Shown here piece by piece: positions 47,019-57,528 of a stretch of 64,000 bases of DNA. Within the stretch, counting starts at the first letter, position 1. Every line of letters begins with the position of its first letter. The notes under the pieces are model-generated. The model was given only the letters and a program-made list of their open reading frames with translations, ran no database searches and was not told the DNA's origin. The stretch covers positions 2,108,001 to 2,172,000 of the forward strand of contig NZ_CP093311.1 in the NCBI RefSeq assembly GCF_024498955.1, read 5' to 3'. The position numbers and the translations under genes are program-made. Source of the DNA: Thermomonas paludicola. GTDB lineage: Bacteria > Pseudomonadota > Gammaproteobacteria > Xanthomonadales > Xanthomonadaceae.

Positions 47019-47065
47019 GGGGAATATCCTGTCTGGAAGGGCCACTGCACGGCCCACTGTGTTCC

Positions 47066-47093
47066 ACATGCGGTTGCAGCGGCGTGATTCAAG
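47066..47093 (-). promoter_or_regulatory. Sigma-32-type promoter of clpB
   Basis: On the minus strand CTTGAA, 14 bases, then CCGCATGT: close to the heat-shock consensus CTTGAAA-N(11-16)-CCCCATNT. The -10 element ends about 48 bases before the clpB start. Confidence 0.7.
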
Positions 47094-47156
47094 TCAAATC
47101 GCAAAACCCGTTGCGACTGCGTTATGGTCGCGCCAGCCATCCCCGGATTTGCGCCA

Positions 47157-48464
47157 ATGCCCCGATTTTCCGCCCTCGCCTGTGCGCTGTTGCTTGCCTG
47201 CCCGCCATTGGCCGCGCAGACCCTGTTGACACCGCAGGAGCAGCGGATCGCCACGGCGGCGGACGCGGATCAGCCACACAACATCGCCCTGCTGGAAACG
47301 CTGGTGAACCAGAACAGCGGCACGTACAACCTGGCCGGGGTGACCGCCGTGGCCAAGCGGCTGGCACCGGAATTGGAGGCACTGGGTTTCAAGACCGAAT
47401 GGAAGCCCATGCAACACGCCGGCCGCGCCGGCCACTTGATCGCAACCCATCAGGGCAGCAGCACCGGCCGGCGGATATTGCTGATCGGCCACCTCGACAC
47501 GGTGTTCGAGCCGGACAGCCCGTTCACCGGCTTCCGCATCGACGGCAACCGCGCCATCGGCCCCGGCGTCGGCGACGACAAGGGCGGCGTGGTGGTGATC
47601 CTCGCCGCGCTGCGCGCCCTCAAGGCGGCCGATGCGCTGCGCGACGCCGACATTACCGTGGTGCTGACCGGCGATGAGGAAGACGTGGGCCAGCCGGTGG
47701 CGCAGGCGCGCGCCGACCTGATTGCGGCTGGCAAGCGCGCCGACGTGGCGCTGGACTTCGAGAACCTGTCGCACGCCGACGGCCGCGACATGGGCTCGAT
47801 CGCGCGGCGCTCGTCCAACACCTGGACGCTGACCGTGCACGGCGAAACCGGCCACAGCTCGGGCATCTTCTCCGAGTCGATGGGCGACGGCGCCGCGTTC
47901 GAGCTGGCGCGCATCCTGGCCGCGTTCCGCACTGAACTGCCGGAGCCGAACCTGACCTTCAACGTCGGCCTGCTCGGCGGCGGCGAACAGGCCGCGTTCG
48001 ATGCCGGCAAGACGCGCCTGACCGCCAGCGGCAAGGACAATATCGTGCCGCCCATCGCGCTGGCGCGCGGCGACTTCCGCACCCTCAGCGCGGCGCAGAC
48101 CAAGCGCGTCGGCGAGAAGATGCGGGCGATCGTGTCGCGCCACCTGCCGCGCACCGACGCGACGCTGGAGATCGACGAGAACTACCCGCCGATGGCGCCG
48201 ACCGCCGGCAATCGCGCGCTGCTGGCGAAGCTCAACGCCATCAACCGCGACCTCGGGCTGGAGGAGATGGGCGAACTCGACCCGCTCTCGCGCGGCGCCG
48301 GCGACATTTCCTTCGTGGCCGCCGACGTGGACGGGCTGGTGGGCATGGGCGCGTCCGGCGGCAACAGTCACGCCGATGGCGAATACGTGGAACTGGATTC
48401 GCTGCCGCGCCAGGCCAAGCGCGCCGCGCTGCTGATGCATCGGCTGGCGCAGGCGCCGCGCTGA
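47157..48464 (+). CDS. Exported M20 family metallopeptidase
   Basis: Predicted 435 residues with a signal peptide ([20 protein letters not shown]). The M20 zinc site is visible: [17 protein letters not shown] (His, Asp), [17 protein letters not shown] (bridging Asp), [11 protein letters not shown] (catalytic Glu pair), and the late His in [14 protein letters not shown]. The lid domain (about 220-330) has [20 protein letters not shown]. It resembles glutamate carboxypeptidase (CPG2-like) enzymes cutting C-terminal glutamate or small peptides in the periplasm; substrate not fixed. The ATG at 47157 is preferred to the upstream GTG-like frame. Divergent from clpB. Confidence 0.9.
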   Translation: MPRFSALACALLLACPPLAAQTLLTPQEQRIATAADADQPHNIALLETLVNQNSGTYNLAGVTAVAKRLAPELEALGFKTEWKPMQHAGRAGHLIATHQGSSTGRRILLIGHLDTVFEPDSPFTGFRIDGNRAIGPGVGDDKGGVVVILAALRALKAADALRDADITVVLTGDEEDVGQPVAQARADLIAAGKRADVALDFENLSHADGRDMGSIARRSSNTWTLTVHGETGHSSGIFSESMGDGAAFELARILAAFRTELPEPNLTFNVGLLGGGEQAAFDAGKTRLTASGKDNIVPPIALARGDFRTLSAAQTKRVGEKMRAIVSRHLPRTDATLEIDENYPPMAPTAGNRALLAKLNAINRDLGLEEMGELDPLSRGAGDISFVAADVDGLVGMGASGGNSHADGEYVELDSLPRQAKRAALLMHRLAQAPR

Positions 48465-48474
48465 GGAACGCGCG

Positions 48475-48735
48475 ATGAGCGACGGCTGGCACCTCTACCT
48501 GCTGCGCTGCCGCGACGGCAGCCTGTACGCCGGCATCACCACCGACGTGGAGCGCCGATTCGAGATGCATGCAGAAGGACGTGGCGCGCGCTACACCCGC
48601 GCGCATCCCCCCGAGTGCATCGTTGGCGTGCGCGCCTACCCGGACCGTTCAAGCGCATCGCGTGCGGAAGCGCAGCTCAAGCGCCAGCCGCGCGCAAACA
48701 AGCTGGCCTGGTTGCTGCGCGACGCATCAGACTGA
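48475..48735 (+). CDS. GIY-YIG nuclease-superfamily protein YhbQ
   Basis: 86 residues, a single minimal GIY-YIG domain: [20 protein letters not shown] supplies the GIY..YAG strand pair, [20 protein letters not shown] the Arg helix, and [16 protein letters not shown] the C-terminal part with the conserved Glu. YhbQ-like proteins are linked to DNA nicking or repair; activity here is unproved. It follows the peptidase by ten bases and converges on pgeF with a nine-base overlap. Confidence 0.87.
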   Translation: MSDGWHLYLLRCRDGSLYAGITTDVERRFEMHAEGRGARYTRAHPPECIVGVRAYPDRSSASRAEAQLKRQPRANKLAWLLRDASD

Positions 48736-49467
48736 GGGCGACATCCAGGCCAGGGTAGCGATGCGGCCACTGCGGCCATCGCGCCGGTGCGAAAAAAAGC
48801 GCGCCGGATCGGAGATCGTGCAGAGCGCGCCGCCGTGGACCTCGAACACGCCGGCATCGAGCAGGCGCTGGCGCGCCAGCGTGTACAGATCCACCGTCCA
48901 GTGGCCCGGGCGGGTGGGCAGGAACGCCATCCGCGCGCGCGCATCCAGAGCGGTGAAGGCGTCGAACACCTCCTCGCCAATTTCGTACGCCTGCGGCCCG
49001 GCAGCGGGGCCGAGCCATGCCACCAGCCGCTCCGGCGGCGTGCGCATCGCCGCCACCGTGGCTTCCAGCACGCCGGCGCACAGGCCGCGCCAGCCTGCAT
49101 GGGCAGCGGCAATTTCACTGCCGTCCCGCGCAGCAAACACCACCGGCAGGCAATCGGCGGTGAGGATGGCCAGCACGGTCCCCGGCGTGGCGGTCACCGC
49201 CGCGTCGGCCTCGGGCTCGTCGCCCGCGGGCTCGACGGCCACCGCCACGCCGTGCACCTGCCGCAACCAGCGCGGCGCGGAGGGCAGATCCAGCGCAGCC
49301 TCCAGCTGTCGGCGGTTTTCGGCCACGGCGTCGGCTTCATCGCCACAGCGCACACCAAGATTGAACGTGTCGAACGGCGGTTGCGACACCCCCAGCCCGA
49401 AGCGCGTCGTGGTCAGCGCACGCACGCCAGGCGGCGCCGGCCAGCCGGCGTCCAGCCAGCCGCTCAT
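48727..49467 (-). CDS. pgeF: Polyphenol oxidase family protein PgeF (YfiH)
   Basis: 246 residues of the YfiH/DUF152 family: [20 protein letters not shown] at the N-terminus, [20 protein letters not shown] with the conserved Cys, and [20 protein letters not shown] with the metal-binding His. PgeF is a peptidoglycan editing factor that removes L-Ser-containing muropeptide precursors in E. coli; copper-dependent laccase activity has also been reported in the family. The start overlaps rluD by four bases (ATGA), the widespread rluD-yfiH order. Confidence 0.92.
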   Translation of the reverse strand: MSGWLDAGWPAPPGVRALTTTRFGLGVSQPPFDTFNLGVRCGDEADAVAENRRQLEAALDLPSAPRWLRQVHGVAVAVEPAGDEPEADAAVTATPGTVLAILTADCLPVVFAARDGSEIAAAHAGWRGLCAGVLEATVAAMRTPPERLVAWLGPAAGPQAYEIGEEVFDAFTALDARARMAFLPTRPGHWTVDLYTLARQRLLDAGVFEVHGGALCTISDPARFFSHRRDGRSGRIATLAWMSPSV

Positions 49468-50444
49468 CGCCGCGCGCGCTCGCTTTCAACATGCGCCACG
49501 GCATCGGCACGCAGCAGCGCCATCAGCTGCAGCATGTCGGCCGGCACCGGCGCTTCGCAGCGCACCGGCTCACCGGTGATGGGGTGCGCAAACTCCAGCA
49601 CCTCCGCATGCAGAGCCTGGCGCTTGAAGCCGCGCAGGGCTTCGATCAACGCCTCCGACGCCCCCTTCGGCAAGCGCAGCGACCCGCCGTACAGCTTATC
49701 GCCGACGATGGGGTGCTTGAGGTGCGCCATGTGCACGCGGATCTGGTGGGTGCGCCCGGTTTCCAGCCGGCATTCCAGCGCGGTGTGCGCGCGGAAACGT
49801 TCGCGCAGGCGGTAATGGGTGACCGCATCCTTGCCGTCTTCGCGCACGCCCATGCGCAGGCGGTCGCGCGGATGACGGTCAATCGCTGCACGCGCGGTAC
49901 CGCCCGAGACCAGCGCCCCCACCACCACGGCCAGATACTGGCGATGCACCTGACGCGCGGAAAGCTGCGCCACCAGCGAGGTGTGCGCCGGCAGGGTGCG
50001 CGCCACCACCATGACGCCGGAGGTGTCCTTGTCCAGCCGATGGACGATGCCCGCGCGCGGCAGCTTGTCCAAACCGGGGTCGCGATGCAGTAATGCATTC
50101 ACCAACGTGCCGGCGGGGTTGCCTGCCCCCGGATGGACCACCAGCCCGGCCGGCTTGTCCAGCACGAACACGTGCTCGTCTTCGTACAGGATGGCCAGCG
50201 GAATGTCTTCGGCCTCGGCATGCGTCTGCACCTCCTCCACGACCGACAACGCGATGGTTTCGCCCCCACGCACCGCATCGCGTGGTCGCGACGACGCACC
50301 ATCGACAAGGACATCGCCGGACTTGATCCACGCCGACAGCCGGGAGCGCGAGTATTCGGGGAACAGCTCGGCCAGCACCGCATCCAGCCGGCGGCCGGAA
50401 CAGGTGTCGGGGACAATGGCAGTGCGGGTTTCGGTCTGGGGCAT
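49464..50444 (-). CDS. rluD: 23S rRNA pseudouridine synthase RluD
   Basis: 326 residues. N-terminal S4 domain ([18 protein letters not shown]), then the pseudouridine synthase core with the catalytic Asp in [40 protein letters not shown] and [11 protein letters not shown]. RluD makes pseudouridines 1911, 1915 and 1917 in helix 69, needed for ribosome assembly. Divergent from bamD, as in many proteobacteria, and coupled to pgeF. Confidence 0.95.
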   Translation of the reverse strand: MPQTETRTAIVPDTCSGRRLDAVLAELFPEYSRSRLSAWIKSGDVLVDGASSRPRDAVRGGETIALSVVEEVQTHAEAEDIPLAILYEDEHVFVLDKPAGLVVHPGAGNPAGTLVNALLHRDPGLDKLPRAGIVHRLDKDTSGVMVVARTLPAHTSLVAQLSARQVHRQYLAVVVGALVSGGTARAAIDRHPRDRLRMGVREDGKDAVTHYRLRERFRAHTALECRLETGRTHQIRVHMAHLKHPIVGDKLYGGSLRLPKGASEALIEALRGFKRQALHAEVLEFAHPITGEPVRCEAPVPADMLQLMALLRADAVAHVESERARR

Positions 50445-50488
50445 GACGGCTCGAATCCGGTGCGCGCCGGTAGGCGGCCCCGTTGGGG

Positions 50489-50516
50489 TTTGATTGGGGT
50501 GACGGACTGCTATTAT
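50489..50516 (+). promoter_or_regulatory. Candidate bamD promoter
   Basis: TTTGAT and TATTAT separated by 16 bases, about 30 bases before the bamD start. Nothing else in the rluD-bamD gap competes. Confidence 0.45.
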
Positions 50517-50545
50517 CCAGCCTTCATGCCCCCGGCGCCCGTTCG

Positions 50546-51400
50546 ATGCCCATGACTTCCCGTTCCGTACCGCTGCGCCCCGCTTCCGTGCTTGCCCTCA
50601 CCCTCGTCTTTGCCCTCAGCGGCTGTTCCGGGGTCAAGGGGCTGTTCAAGAAAAACAAGGACAAGAACGAAGGCGTGGCGGTTGCCACGCTTTACGACAA
50701 GGCGCACGACCAGATGGAACATGGCAAGTGGAGCAGCGCCAGCGAGGTCTTCGGCCGCCTGGTGGCCCAGTATCCGTACGGGCCCTACACCGAGCAGGCC
50801 ATGATGGAACAGGCCTATGCGCAGTACAAATCGGGCAAGCACGAGGATGCGGTTTCCACCATCGACCGCTTCATCCGCACCTATCCGACGCACAAGAACA
50901 TCGCCTATTTCTACTATCTGCGCGGCCTGGCCAACATGGCCCGCAACACGGTGTTCATGGCCCGCACCTTCAACCTGGACACCAGCAATCGCGATCTGGA
51001 AGCGCCGCTGCAGGCCTATGCCGACTTCAATACCGTCGCCACGCGCTATCCCAACAGCCGCTATGCCAGCGACGCCCGCCAGCACATGGTGTACCTGCGC
51101 AACGAGTTCGCGCACTTCGAGCTGAACACCGGCCTGTACTACCTGCGTCGTGGGGCATGGGTGTCGGCCGCCAACCGTGCCAACTACGTCCTGGAAACCT
51201 ATCCGCAAAGCGAATCCCAAAACGATGCAGTGGCCCTGCTGGCGGAAGCCTATACGCGCATGGGCAATGCCACGCTGGCCGCCGATGCCAAGCGCGTGCT
51301 GGAACAGAACGATCCGCAGCACCCGTGGCTGGCCGGGCATTGGCCGAAGGGCCGCGGCGTCATCAGCCGCCTGAACCCGTTCAGCGGCGACGCCCGCTGA
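50546..51400 (+). CDS. bamD: Outer-membrane assembly lipoprotein BamD
   Basis: Predicted 284 residues. The lipobox is FALSGCSG, followed by a basic [12 protein letters not shown] linker and five TPR repeats ([40 protein letters not shown], then [16 protein letters not shown]). BamD binds BamA and inserts beta-barrel proteins into the outer membrane. Two close starts (50546 ATG, 50552 ATG) are possible. Divergent from rluD and convergent with nadE. Confidence 0.94.
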   Translation: MPMTSRSVPLRPASVLALTLVFALSGCSGVKGLFKKNKDKNEGVAVATLYDKAHDQMEHGKWSSASEVFGRLVAQYPYGPYTEQAMMEQAYAQYKSGKHEDAVSTIDRFIRTYPTHKNIAYFYYLRGLANMARNTVFMARTFNLDTSNRDLEAPLQAYADFNTVATRYPNSRYASDARQHMVYLRNEFAHFELNTGLYYLRRGAWVSAANRANYVLETYPQSESQNDAVALLAEAYTRMGNATLAADAKRVLEQNDPQHPWLAGHWPKGRGVISRLNPFSGDAR

Positions 51401-51420
51401 CCACGACGGCCGCGAGTTTG

Positions 51421-51460
51421 GGCAACACGCGGGCCGGCGACATTGCCGGCCTTGTGTTGG
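51421..51460. terminator. Inverted repeat between bamD and nadE
   Basis: CAACAC and GTGTTG flank GGGCCGGC/GCCGGCC around the loop GACATT: a GC-rich interrupted stem between two convergent stops. No long T run, so it may be a weak bidirectional terminator. Confidence 0.4.
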
Positions 51461-51466
51461 GTGGCT

Positions 51467-53101
51467 TCAGTCGCGCCAGCCGCTGCTGATCGGGTAGCGT
51501 CGCTCACGACCAAAGGCGCGCCGGCTGACTTTCGGCCCAGGCGCGGCCTGATGTCTTTTCCATTCGCTGATCCGCACCAGCCGCAGCACCCTGTCCACGA
51601 CGGCGGCATCGAACCCCGCCGCCACGATCTCCACGCGAGACTGCTCCTGATCGACATGCCGCAGCAGGATGGCATCCAGCACGTCGTATGGCGGCAACGA
51701 GTCCTGATCCAGCTGGTTCTCGCGCAGTTCGGCAGACGGTGGCCGCTCGATGACCGCCTGCGGGATGATCCGGTCGCCCACGGTATTGCGCCAACGCGCC
51801 AGCTGGAACACCTCGGTTTTGTACAGATCCTTGATTGGCGCATAGCCGCCGCACATGTCGCCGTAGATCGTGGCGTATCCGACCGCGTATTCGCTCTTGT
51901 TGCCGGTGGTCAGCAGCAGGCCACCGAATTTGTTGGACAGCGCCATCATCAGCGCGCCGCGGGTCCGCGACTGCAGGTTCTCCTCGGTGGTGTCGGCCGG
52001 CAGGCCGGCAAACGTGCCGGCCAGTGCATCCAGGTAGCCCTGGAAAGGGTTTTCGATCGGCAGGGTAAGCAGCCGGACCCCCATCGCATCGCACTGTTCC
52101 TGCGCCAGATCGTTCGACAGGTCGGCGGTATAGCGCGACGGCATGCGCACCGCCGTGACATTCCCCGGCCCCAGCGCATCGGCGGCAATGGCCAGCACCA
52201 CGGCCGAATCGATGCCCCCGGACAGGCCCAGCCAGACCTGTTCGAAGCCATTCTTGCGGCAGTAATCGGCGGTTCCGCGCACCACCGCGCGCCAAGCCAG
52301 CGCATCCCGGCTTTCGTCGCCGTCCACCGTCCATTGCAACGACGCGAAGCGGCGGGTAGCCGCATCGAAATCCACCACCAGCCACTGCTCTGCAAACGCC
52401 ACCGCCGCCGGATGCACGCCGCCATCTCCATCCGTGACCACCGATGCACCGTCAAACACCAGCGCGTCCTGTCCACCGACCAGATTGAGATAGGCGATGC
52501 CGGCGCCGGTTTCCCGGGCGCGCTGCGCCAGCACGGCGTCACGCTGCGCGTGCTTGTCATGCTCGAATGGCGAGGCATTCGGCACCAGCAGCAGGCTTGC
52601 CCCCCTGGCGACCGTGGACGCAGCCGGTTCGGGGAACCACAGGTCTTCGCAGATCAGCAGCCCAACCGAAACGCCATTGACCTCGAACACGCAATCGTCG
52701 CGATCGGGATCCACCTCGAACCAGCGGCGCTCATCGAACACCGCGTAATTCGGCAGCTCGCGCTTGCGATACGTCACGCCGATGGCGCCATCGCGCAGCA
52801 CGCTGGCGGCGTTGTACACCACGCTGCCGGCCGCCTGCGGCCAGCCGACGACGGCCACGATGCCGTGCGTGGCGGCAGCGATTCCCTGCAGCGACGTTTC
52901 GCACTCGTGCAGGAACGCCGGGCGATACAGCAGGTCTTCCGGGGGGTATCCGGACAGCGCCAACTCGGGGAACAACACGACATCCGCGCCGTACTCGTCG
53001 CGGGCAACGGCAATCATGTCAGCGATGCGCGCCGCGTTGCCGGCCACGTCGCCGACCGGAAAATCAAATTGCGCCATTGCAACGCGCAGGGTATTGGCCA
53101 T
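51467..53101 (-). CDS. nadE: Glutamine-hydrolysing NAD+ synthetase
   Basis: Predicted 544 residues joining a nitrilase-type glutaminase and an NAD synthetase. Glutaminase Glu is in VVLFPELALSGYPPEDL, Lys in GVTYRKRELPNYAVF, Cys in VGLLICEDLWFPEPA. The synthetase has the PP-loop [19 protein letters not shown], then NPFQGYLDALAGTF and LTTGNKSEYAVGYATIYGDM. It amidates nicotinate adenine dinucleotide with ammonia from glutamine. The ATG at 53101 (MANTLRVAMAQ) is preferred over the codon at 53125. Confidence 0.96.
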   Translation of the reverse strand: MANTLRVAMAQFDFPVGDVAGNAARIADMIAVARDEYGADVVLFPELALSGYPPEDLLYRPAFLHECETSLQGIAAATHGIVAVVGWPQAAGSVVYNAASVLRDGAIGVTYRKRELPNYAVFDERRWFEVDPDRDDCVFEVNGVSVGLLICEDLWFPEPAASTVARGASLLLVPNASPFEHDKHAQRDAVLAQRARETGAGIAYLNLVGGQDALVFDGASVVTDGDGGVHPAAVAFAEQWLVVDFDAATRRFASLQWTVDGDESRDALAWRAVVRGTADYCRKNGFEQVWLGLSGGIDSAVVLAIAADALGPGNVTAVRMPSRYTADLSNDLAQEQCDAMGVRLLTLPIENPFQGYLDALAGTFAGLPADTTEENLQSRTRGALMMALSNKFGGLLLTTGNKSEYAVGYATIYGDMCGGYAPIKDLYKTEVFQLARWRNTVGDRIIPQAVIERPPSAELRENQLDQDSLPPYDVLDAILLRHVDQEQSRVEIVAAGFDAAVVDRVLRLVRISEWKRHQAAPGPKVSRRAFGRERRYPISSGWRD

Positions 53102-53198
53102 CGAGGGGAACCGGTCTTCGGACATTGCGGATGAACGCCAAGCCTACGCCACCAACGGCGGATTGAGTCAGCAGGCCCGCCACGCCATCCGGCTCCGC

Positions 53199-53217
53199 TA
53201 AAATAGTGCCCCCCCCC
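53199..53217 (+). promoter_or_regulatory. Candidate ppa promoter with poly-C start region
   Basis: TAAAAT (53199-53204) would place the transcript start near 53211, inside a run of nine C (53209-53217), 50 bases before the ppa ATG. No good -35 is seen at the matching distance. Confidence 0.35.
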
Positions 53218-53266
53218 AACGGCCGTCGCGTCACGTGCGCGCGGCCAGCACGTCGGAGCATTCACC

Positions 53267-53815
53267 ATGGGTCTGGACCTCGTCCCCACCGGCAACAACC
53301 CGCCGGAAGAAATCAACGTCGTCATCGAAATCCCGAAGGACGCCGAACCGGTCAAGTACGAAGTCGACAAGGCCTCGGGCGCGATCTTCGTGGACCGCAT
53401 TTTGTCCACGCCGATGCGCTATCCCTGCAACTACGGCTACGTGCCCTATACCGTCTGCGGCGACGGCGATCCGGCCGACGTGCTGGTGATCCTGCCGCTG
53501 CCGCTGGTGCCCGGCTCGGTGATCCGCTGCCGCCCGGTGGGCGTGTTGAAAATGAGCGATGAGGCCGGCAGCGACGAAAAAATCCTGGCCGTGCCCATCG
53601 ACAAGGTGTTCAACGGTTACAGCCACATCGACGACATCGCCAAGGTCAGCAAGCACTGGTTGCAGCGCATCGGCCACTTCTTCGAGCACTACAAGGATCT
53701 GGAAGACGGCAAGTGGGTGAAGCTGGACGGCTGGGGAGGTACGGCCGAGGCACGGCAGATCCTGATCGACGCGATGGCGCGTTACCAGGCCAGCGACGAC
53801 AAGCCGAAGTTCTGA
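53267..53815 (+). CDS. ppa: Inorganic pyrophosphatase (family I)
   Basis: 182 residues, typical for hexameric soluble pyrophosphatase. Metal-binding aspartates are in the signature GDGDPADVLVILPLP; EINVVIEIPKDAEPVKYEVD starts the barrel, and RYPCNYGYVPYTV and HYKDLEDGKWVKLDGWGG follow. It hydrolyses pyrophosphate, pulling biosynthetic reactions such as tRNA charging and NAD synthesis. Divergent from nadE. Confidence 0.96.
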   Translation: MGLDLVPTGNNPPEEINVVIEIPKDAEPVKYEVDKASGAIFVDRILSTPMRYPCNYGYVPYTVCGDGDPADVLVILPLPLVPGSVIRCRPVGVLKMSDEAGSDEKILAVPIDKVFNGYSHIDDIAKVSKHWLQRIGHFFEHYKDLEDGKWVKLDGWGGTAEARQILIDAMARYQASDDKPKF

Positions 53816-53832
53816 CCGCGTTGCCGTGCCCG

Positions 53833-53853
53833 CAGGCGGCGTAGCGCCGCCTG
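53833..53853. terminator. Hairpin between ppa and DUF4136 gene
   Basis: CAGGCGGCG-TAG-CGCCGCCTG, a perfect nine-base stem between convergent stops. No T tract follows, so terminator function is only likely. Confidence 0.4.
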
Positions 53854-53869
53854 TGGCGTCGGCTGGCGG

Positions 53870-54445
53870 TTACTGCGCGCCGGCCTTGTGCGGATACTTG
53901 GCGAAGATCGCGGCAATAGCCTGGTCGATGTCCGCCAACCGCTGCTCCGGCTTGCGCTTGCCGGCCACCGTACTGCTGGCCGCCCCGGTCCACACCATCC
54001 GGTTTTGCTTGCCGTCCACCAGATCCACGGTCAGCGTGCCTTCCTTGTATCGGCTGACCTGGGTTTCGTCATACCAGACCGGTACCGCCACGTAACTGCG
54101 ATGGCGGTAGCTGTAGAACCACTCCACGTTGCTGCGCGGCACGCTCCAGACAGCGGTTTTTTCCTGCACCACGCCCTGGAAGTTGACCAGCAAGTCGGCG
54201 CCCTGCGCCGCATAGTGATAGCCGCGCGATTCCATTTCCTTGCGCACGTCAGCGCGGATGCGCTCCGAGATCCAGGACGAGTAGCCGGCCTGCTCCATCG
54301 CGATGGGCTGGTAGAAGCCCCAACTCCGGTACTGCTCGAAGCTGGCGCTCGGATCGTGGTCGGTACGCACGGAAGGACCGCTGGCGCAGGCGCCGAGGCC
54401 AAGCACGGCGGCGGCAAGCAAGAGGCAAGCAAGGCGTCTGAACAT
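53870..54445 (-). CDS. DUF4136 family lipoprotein
   Basis: Predicted 191 residues. Lipobox LGLGACAS after a hydrophobic leader (MFRRLACLLLAAAV); the DUF4136 fold is marked by TDHDPSASFEQYRSWGFYQP, ADVRKEMESRGYHYAAQGAD, LVNFQGVVQEKT, and TLTVDLVDGKQNRMVWTGAA with a C-terminal IAAIFAKYP. Membrane-tethered, probably outer membrane; function unknown. ATG at 54445 begins at the leader. It sits downstream of the atp operon terminator. Confidence 0.87.
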   Translation of the reverse strand: MFRRLACLLLAAAVLGLGACASGPSVRTDHDPSASFEQYRSWGFYQPIAMEQAGYSSWISERIRADVRKEMESRGYHYAAQGADLLVNFQGVVQEKTAVWSVPRSNVEWFYSYRHRSYVAVPVWYDETQVSRYKEGTLTVDLVDGKQNRMVWTGAASSTVAGKRKPEQRLADIDQAIAAIFAKYPHKAGAQ

Positions 54446-54529
54446 GGCAGTTCTCCTGGCGGCGCGAATGCAATGATCATCGCACCGGCATGGATACGGC
54501 ACCTGAACGCACGCCGCATTCCAAGACAA

Positions 54530-54556
54530 AAGCCCCGCATGCGCGGGGCTTTTTCA
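54530..54556. terminator. Terminator of the atp operon
   Basis: AGCCCCGCATGCGCGGGGCT forms a long GC-rich hairpin with A-rich and T-rich flanks on both sides (TTTTTC on plus, TTTTGTC on minus), about 40 bases beyond the atpC stop. Confidence 0.85.
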
Positions 54557-54595
54557 TGGAACCCGGGGCAGCATGACGCCTGCTTGAACGGCGGA

Positions 54596-55021
54596 TCAGT
54601 GCTTCAGGTTCTTGCGCAGGCGCTCCAGCGCCTGCAACTGCACGGTCACCTCGGCCAGGCGCTTCTGCGCCTCGGCGATTTCCATCGCCTCGCCGCGATG
54701 GGCAATGATGCGCTCGGCCTCGTCCTTGGCGGCGCGCACCGCAGCCTCGTCGATCTCGTCGGCCCGGATCGCGGTGTCGGCGAGGACGGTGACCACCGTT
54801 GGCTGCACTTCGAGAATGCCGCCGGTAATCGCGAAGTCGAGCTTCTCGCCGCCAGGCAACGTGACCACGACCTTGCCCGGCTTCAGGCGGGTGATCAGCG
54901 GCGCGTGCTTGGGCGCGATACCCAGCTCGCCCAGCTCACCGGTGGCCACCACCAGCTCGGCCTCGCCGTGGAAGATCTCGGCTTCGGCGCTGACGATGTC
55001 GCAACGAATGGTGGATGCCAT
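54596..55021 (-). CDS. atpC: ATP synthase epsilon subunit
   Basis: 141 residues: N-terminal beta-sandwich ([40 protein letters not shown]) and two C-terminal helices ([20 protein letters not shown]). Epsilon is part of the central stalk and can inhibit ATP hydrolysis. Last gene of atpIBEFHAGDC, ten bases after atpD. Confidence 0.96.
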   Translation of the reverse strand: MASTIRCDIVSAEAEIFHGEAELVVATGELGELGIAPKHAPLITRLKPGKVVVTLPGGEKLDFAITGGILEVQPTVVTVLADTAIRADEIDEAAVRAAKDEAERIIAHRGEAMEIAEAQKRLAEVTVQLQALERLRKNLKH

Positions 55022-55030
55022 GACGATTCC

Positions 55031-56566
<1,536 letters not shown>

Positions 56567-57430
56567 CTAAACCGCCGCCGCGCCGCCGACGATTTCCGAG
56601 ATTTCCTGGGTAATCGCCGCCTGTCGCGCCTTGTTGTACACAAGGTTCAGGGTGTCGATCAGCTTGTTGGCATTGTCGCTGGCGGCCTTCATCGCCACCA
56701 TGCGCGCGGCGTGTTCGGAGGCGACGTTCTCCATCACCGCCTGGTACACCAACGACTCCACGTAACGAACCAGCACGTGGTCAAGCACCGCTTCCGCGTC
56801 GGGCTCGTACAGGTAGTCCCAGTCATGCCGGGCCACCTGGGTGTCCGAAGCCAGCAGCGGAAGCAGCTGGTCGAACGTCGCCTTCTGGGTCATGGTGTTG
56901 ACGAAGTCGTTGTACGACAGGAACACCTTGTCCACGGTGCCTGCCGAGTACGCGTCCAGCATCACCTTGATGACGCCGATCAGCTGCTCGACCTTGGGCG
57001 TGTCACCCAGATGCGTCACCGACGCCAACATGCCCACCTTCAGCCGGCGGAAGAACACCGATGCCTTCTGGCCGATGGTGACCACATCGATTTCAATGCC
57101 CTGCTCCTGCAACTGGCGGAACTCGACCAGCAGCTTGCGGAACATGTTGTTGTTCAAGCCGCCGGCCAAGCCGCGGTCGGAGGACACCACGACATACCCC
57201 ACGCGCTTGACGTCGGCGCGCTGCACCAGATACGGGTGCCGATACTCGGAGTTGGCTTGCGCCAAGTGGCCGATCAGCTGCTTCATCGCGCGCGCATACG
57301 GGCGCGACTGCTTCATCCGATCCTGTGCCTTGCGGATCTTGGAAGCCGAGACCATTTCCAGCGCGCGCGTCACCTTGCGGGTGTTCTGCACGCTCTTGAT
57401 CTTGGTTTTGATTTCGCGTCCGCTTGCCAT
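56567..57430 (-). CDS. atpG: ATP synthase gamma subunit
   Basis: 287 residues. The coiled-coil rotor shaft is formed by the N-terminus ([36 protein letters not shown]) and the C-terminus ([38 protein letters not shown]). Central [18 protein letters not shown] is conserved. An inverted-repeat element lies just upstream, between it and atpA; 129 bases separate it from atpD. Confidence 0.96.
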   Translation of the reverse strand: MASGREIKTKIKSVQNTRKVTRALEMVSASKIRKAQDRMKQSRPYARAMKQLIGHLAQANSEYRHPYLVQRADVKRVGYVVVSSDRGLAGGLNNNMFRKLLVEFRQLQEQGIEIDVVTIGQKASVFFRRLKVGMLASVTHLGDTPKVEQLIGVIKVMLDAYSAGTVDKVFLSYNDFVNTMTQKATFDQLLPLLASDTQVARHDWDYLYEPDAEAVLDHVLVRYVESLVYQAVMENVASEHAARMVAMKAASDNANKLIDTLNLVYNKARQAAITQEISEIVGGAAAV

Positions 57431-57446
57431 CTCTCTTCTCTTTGCT

Positions 57447-57521
57447 CGTCATTCCCGCGCAGGGGAATCCAGCGTCATTGATGTTCAACGTCCATGGCCC
57501 CCCGCTTGCGCGGGAGTGACG
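57447..57521. repeat. Inverted-repeat element between atpA and atpG
   Basis: CGTCATTCCCGCGCA (57447-57461) and TGCGCGGGAGTGACG (57507-57521) are inverted 15-base ends with one mismatch. The left end itself contains ATTCCC-N6-GGGAAT. The CGTCATTCCCGCG core is a motif I recognise from short repeats dispersed in many proteobacterial genomes. It separates two genes that are normally close together. Confidence 0.75.
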
Positions 57522-57528
57522 GGACCGC

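Noticed and set aside
53162..53204. TTGAGT at 53164 as -35 for the ppa TAAAAT
   Set aside because: The spacing is about 30 bases, far from 16-18.
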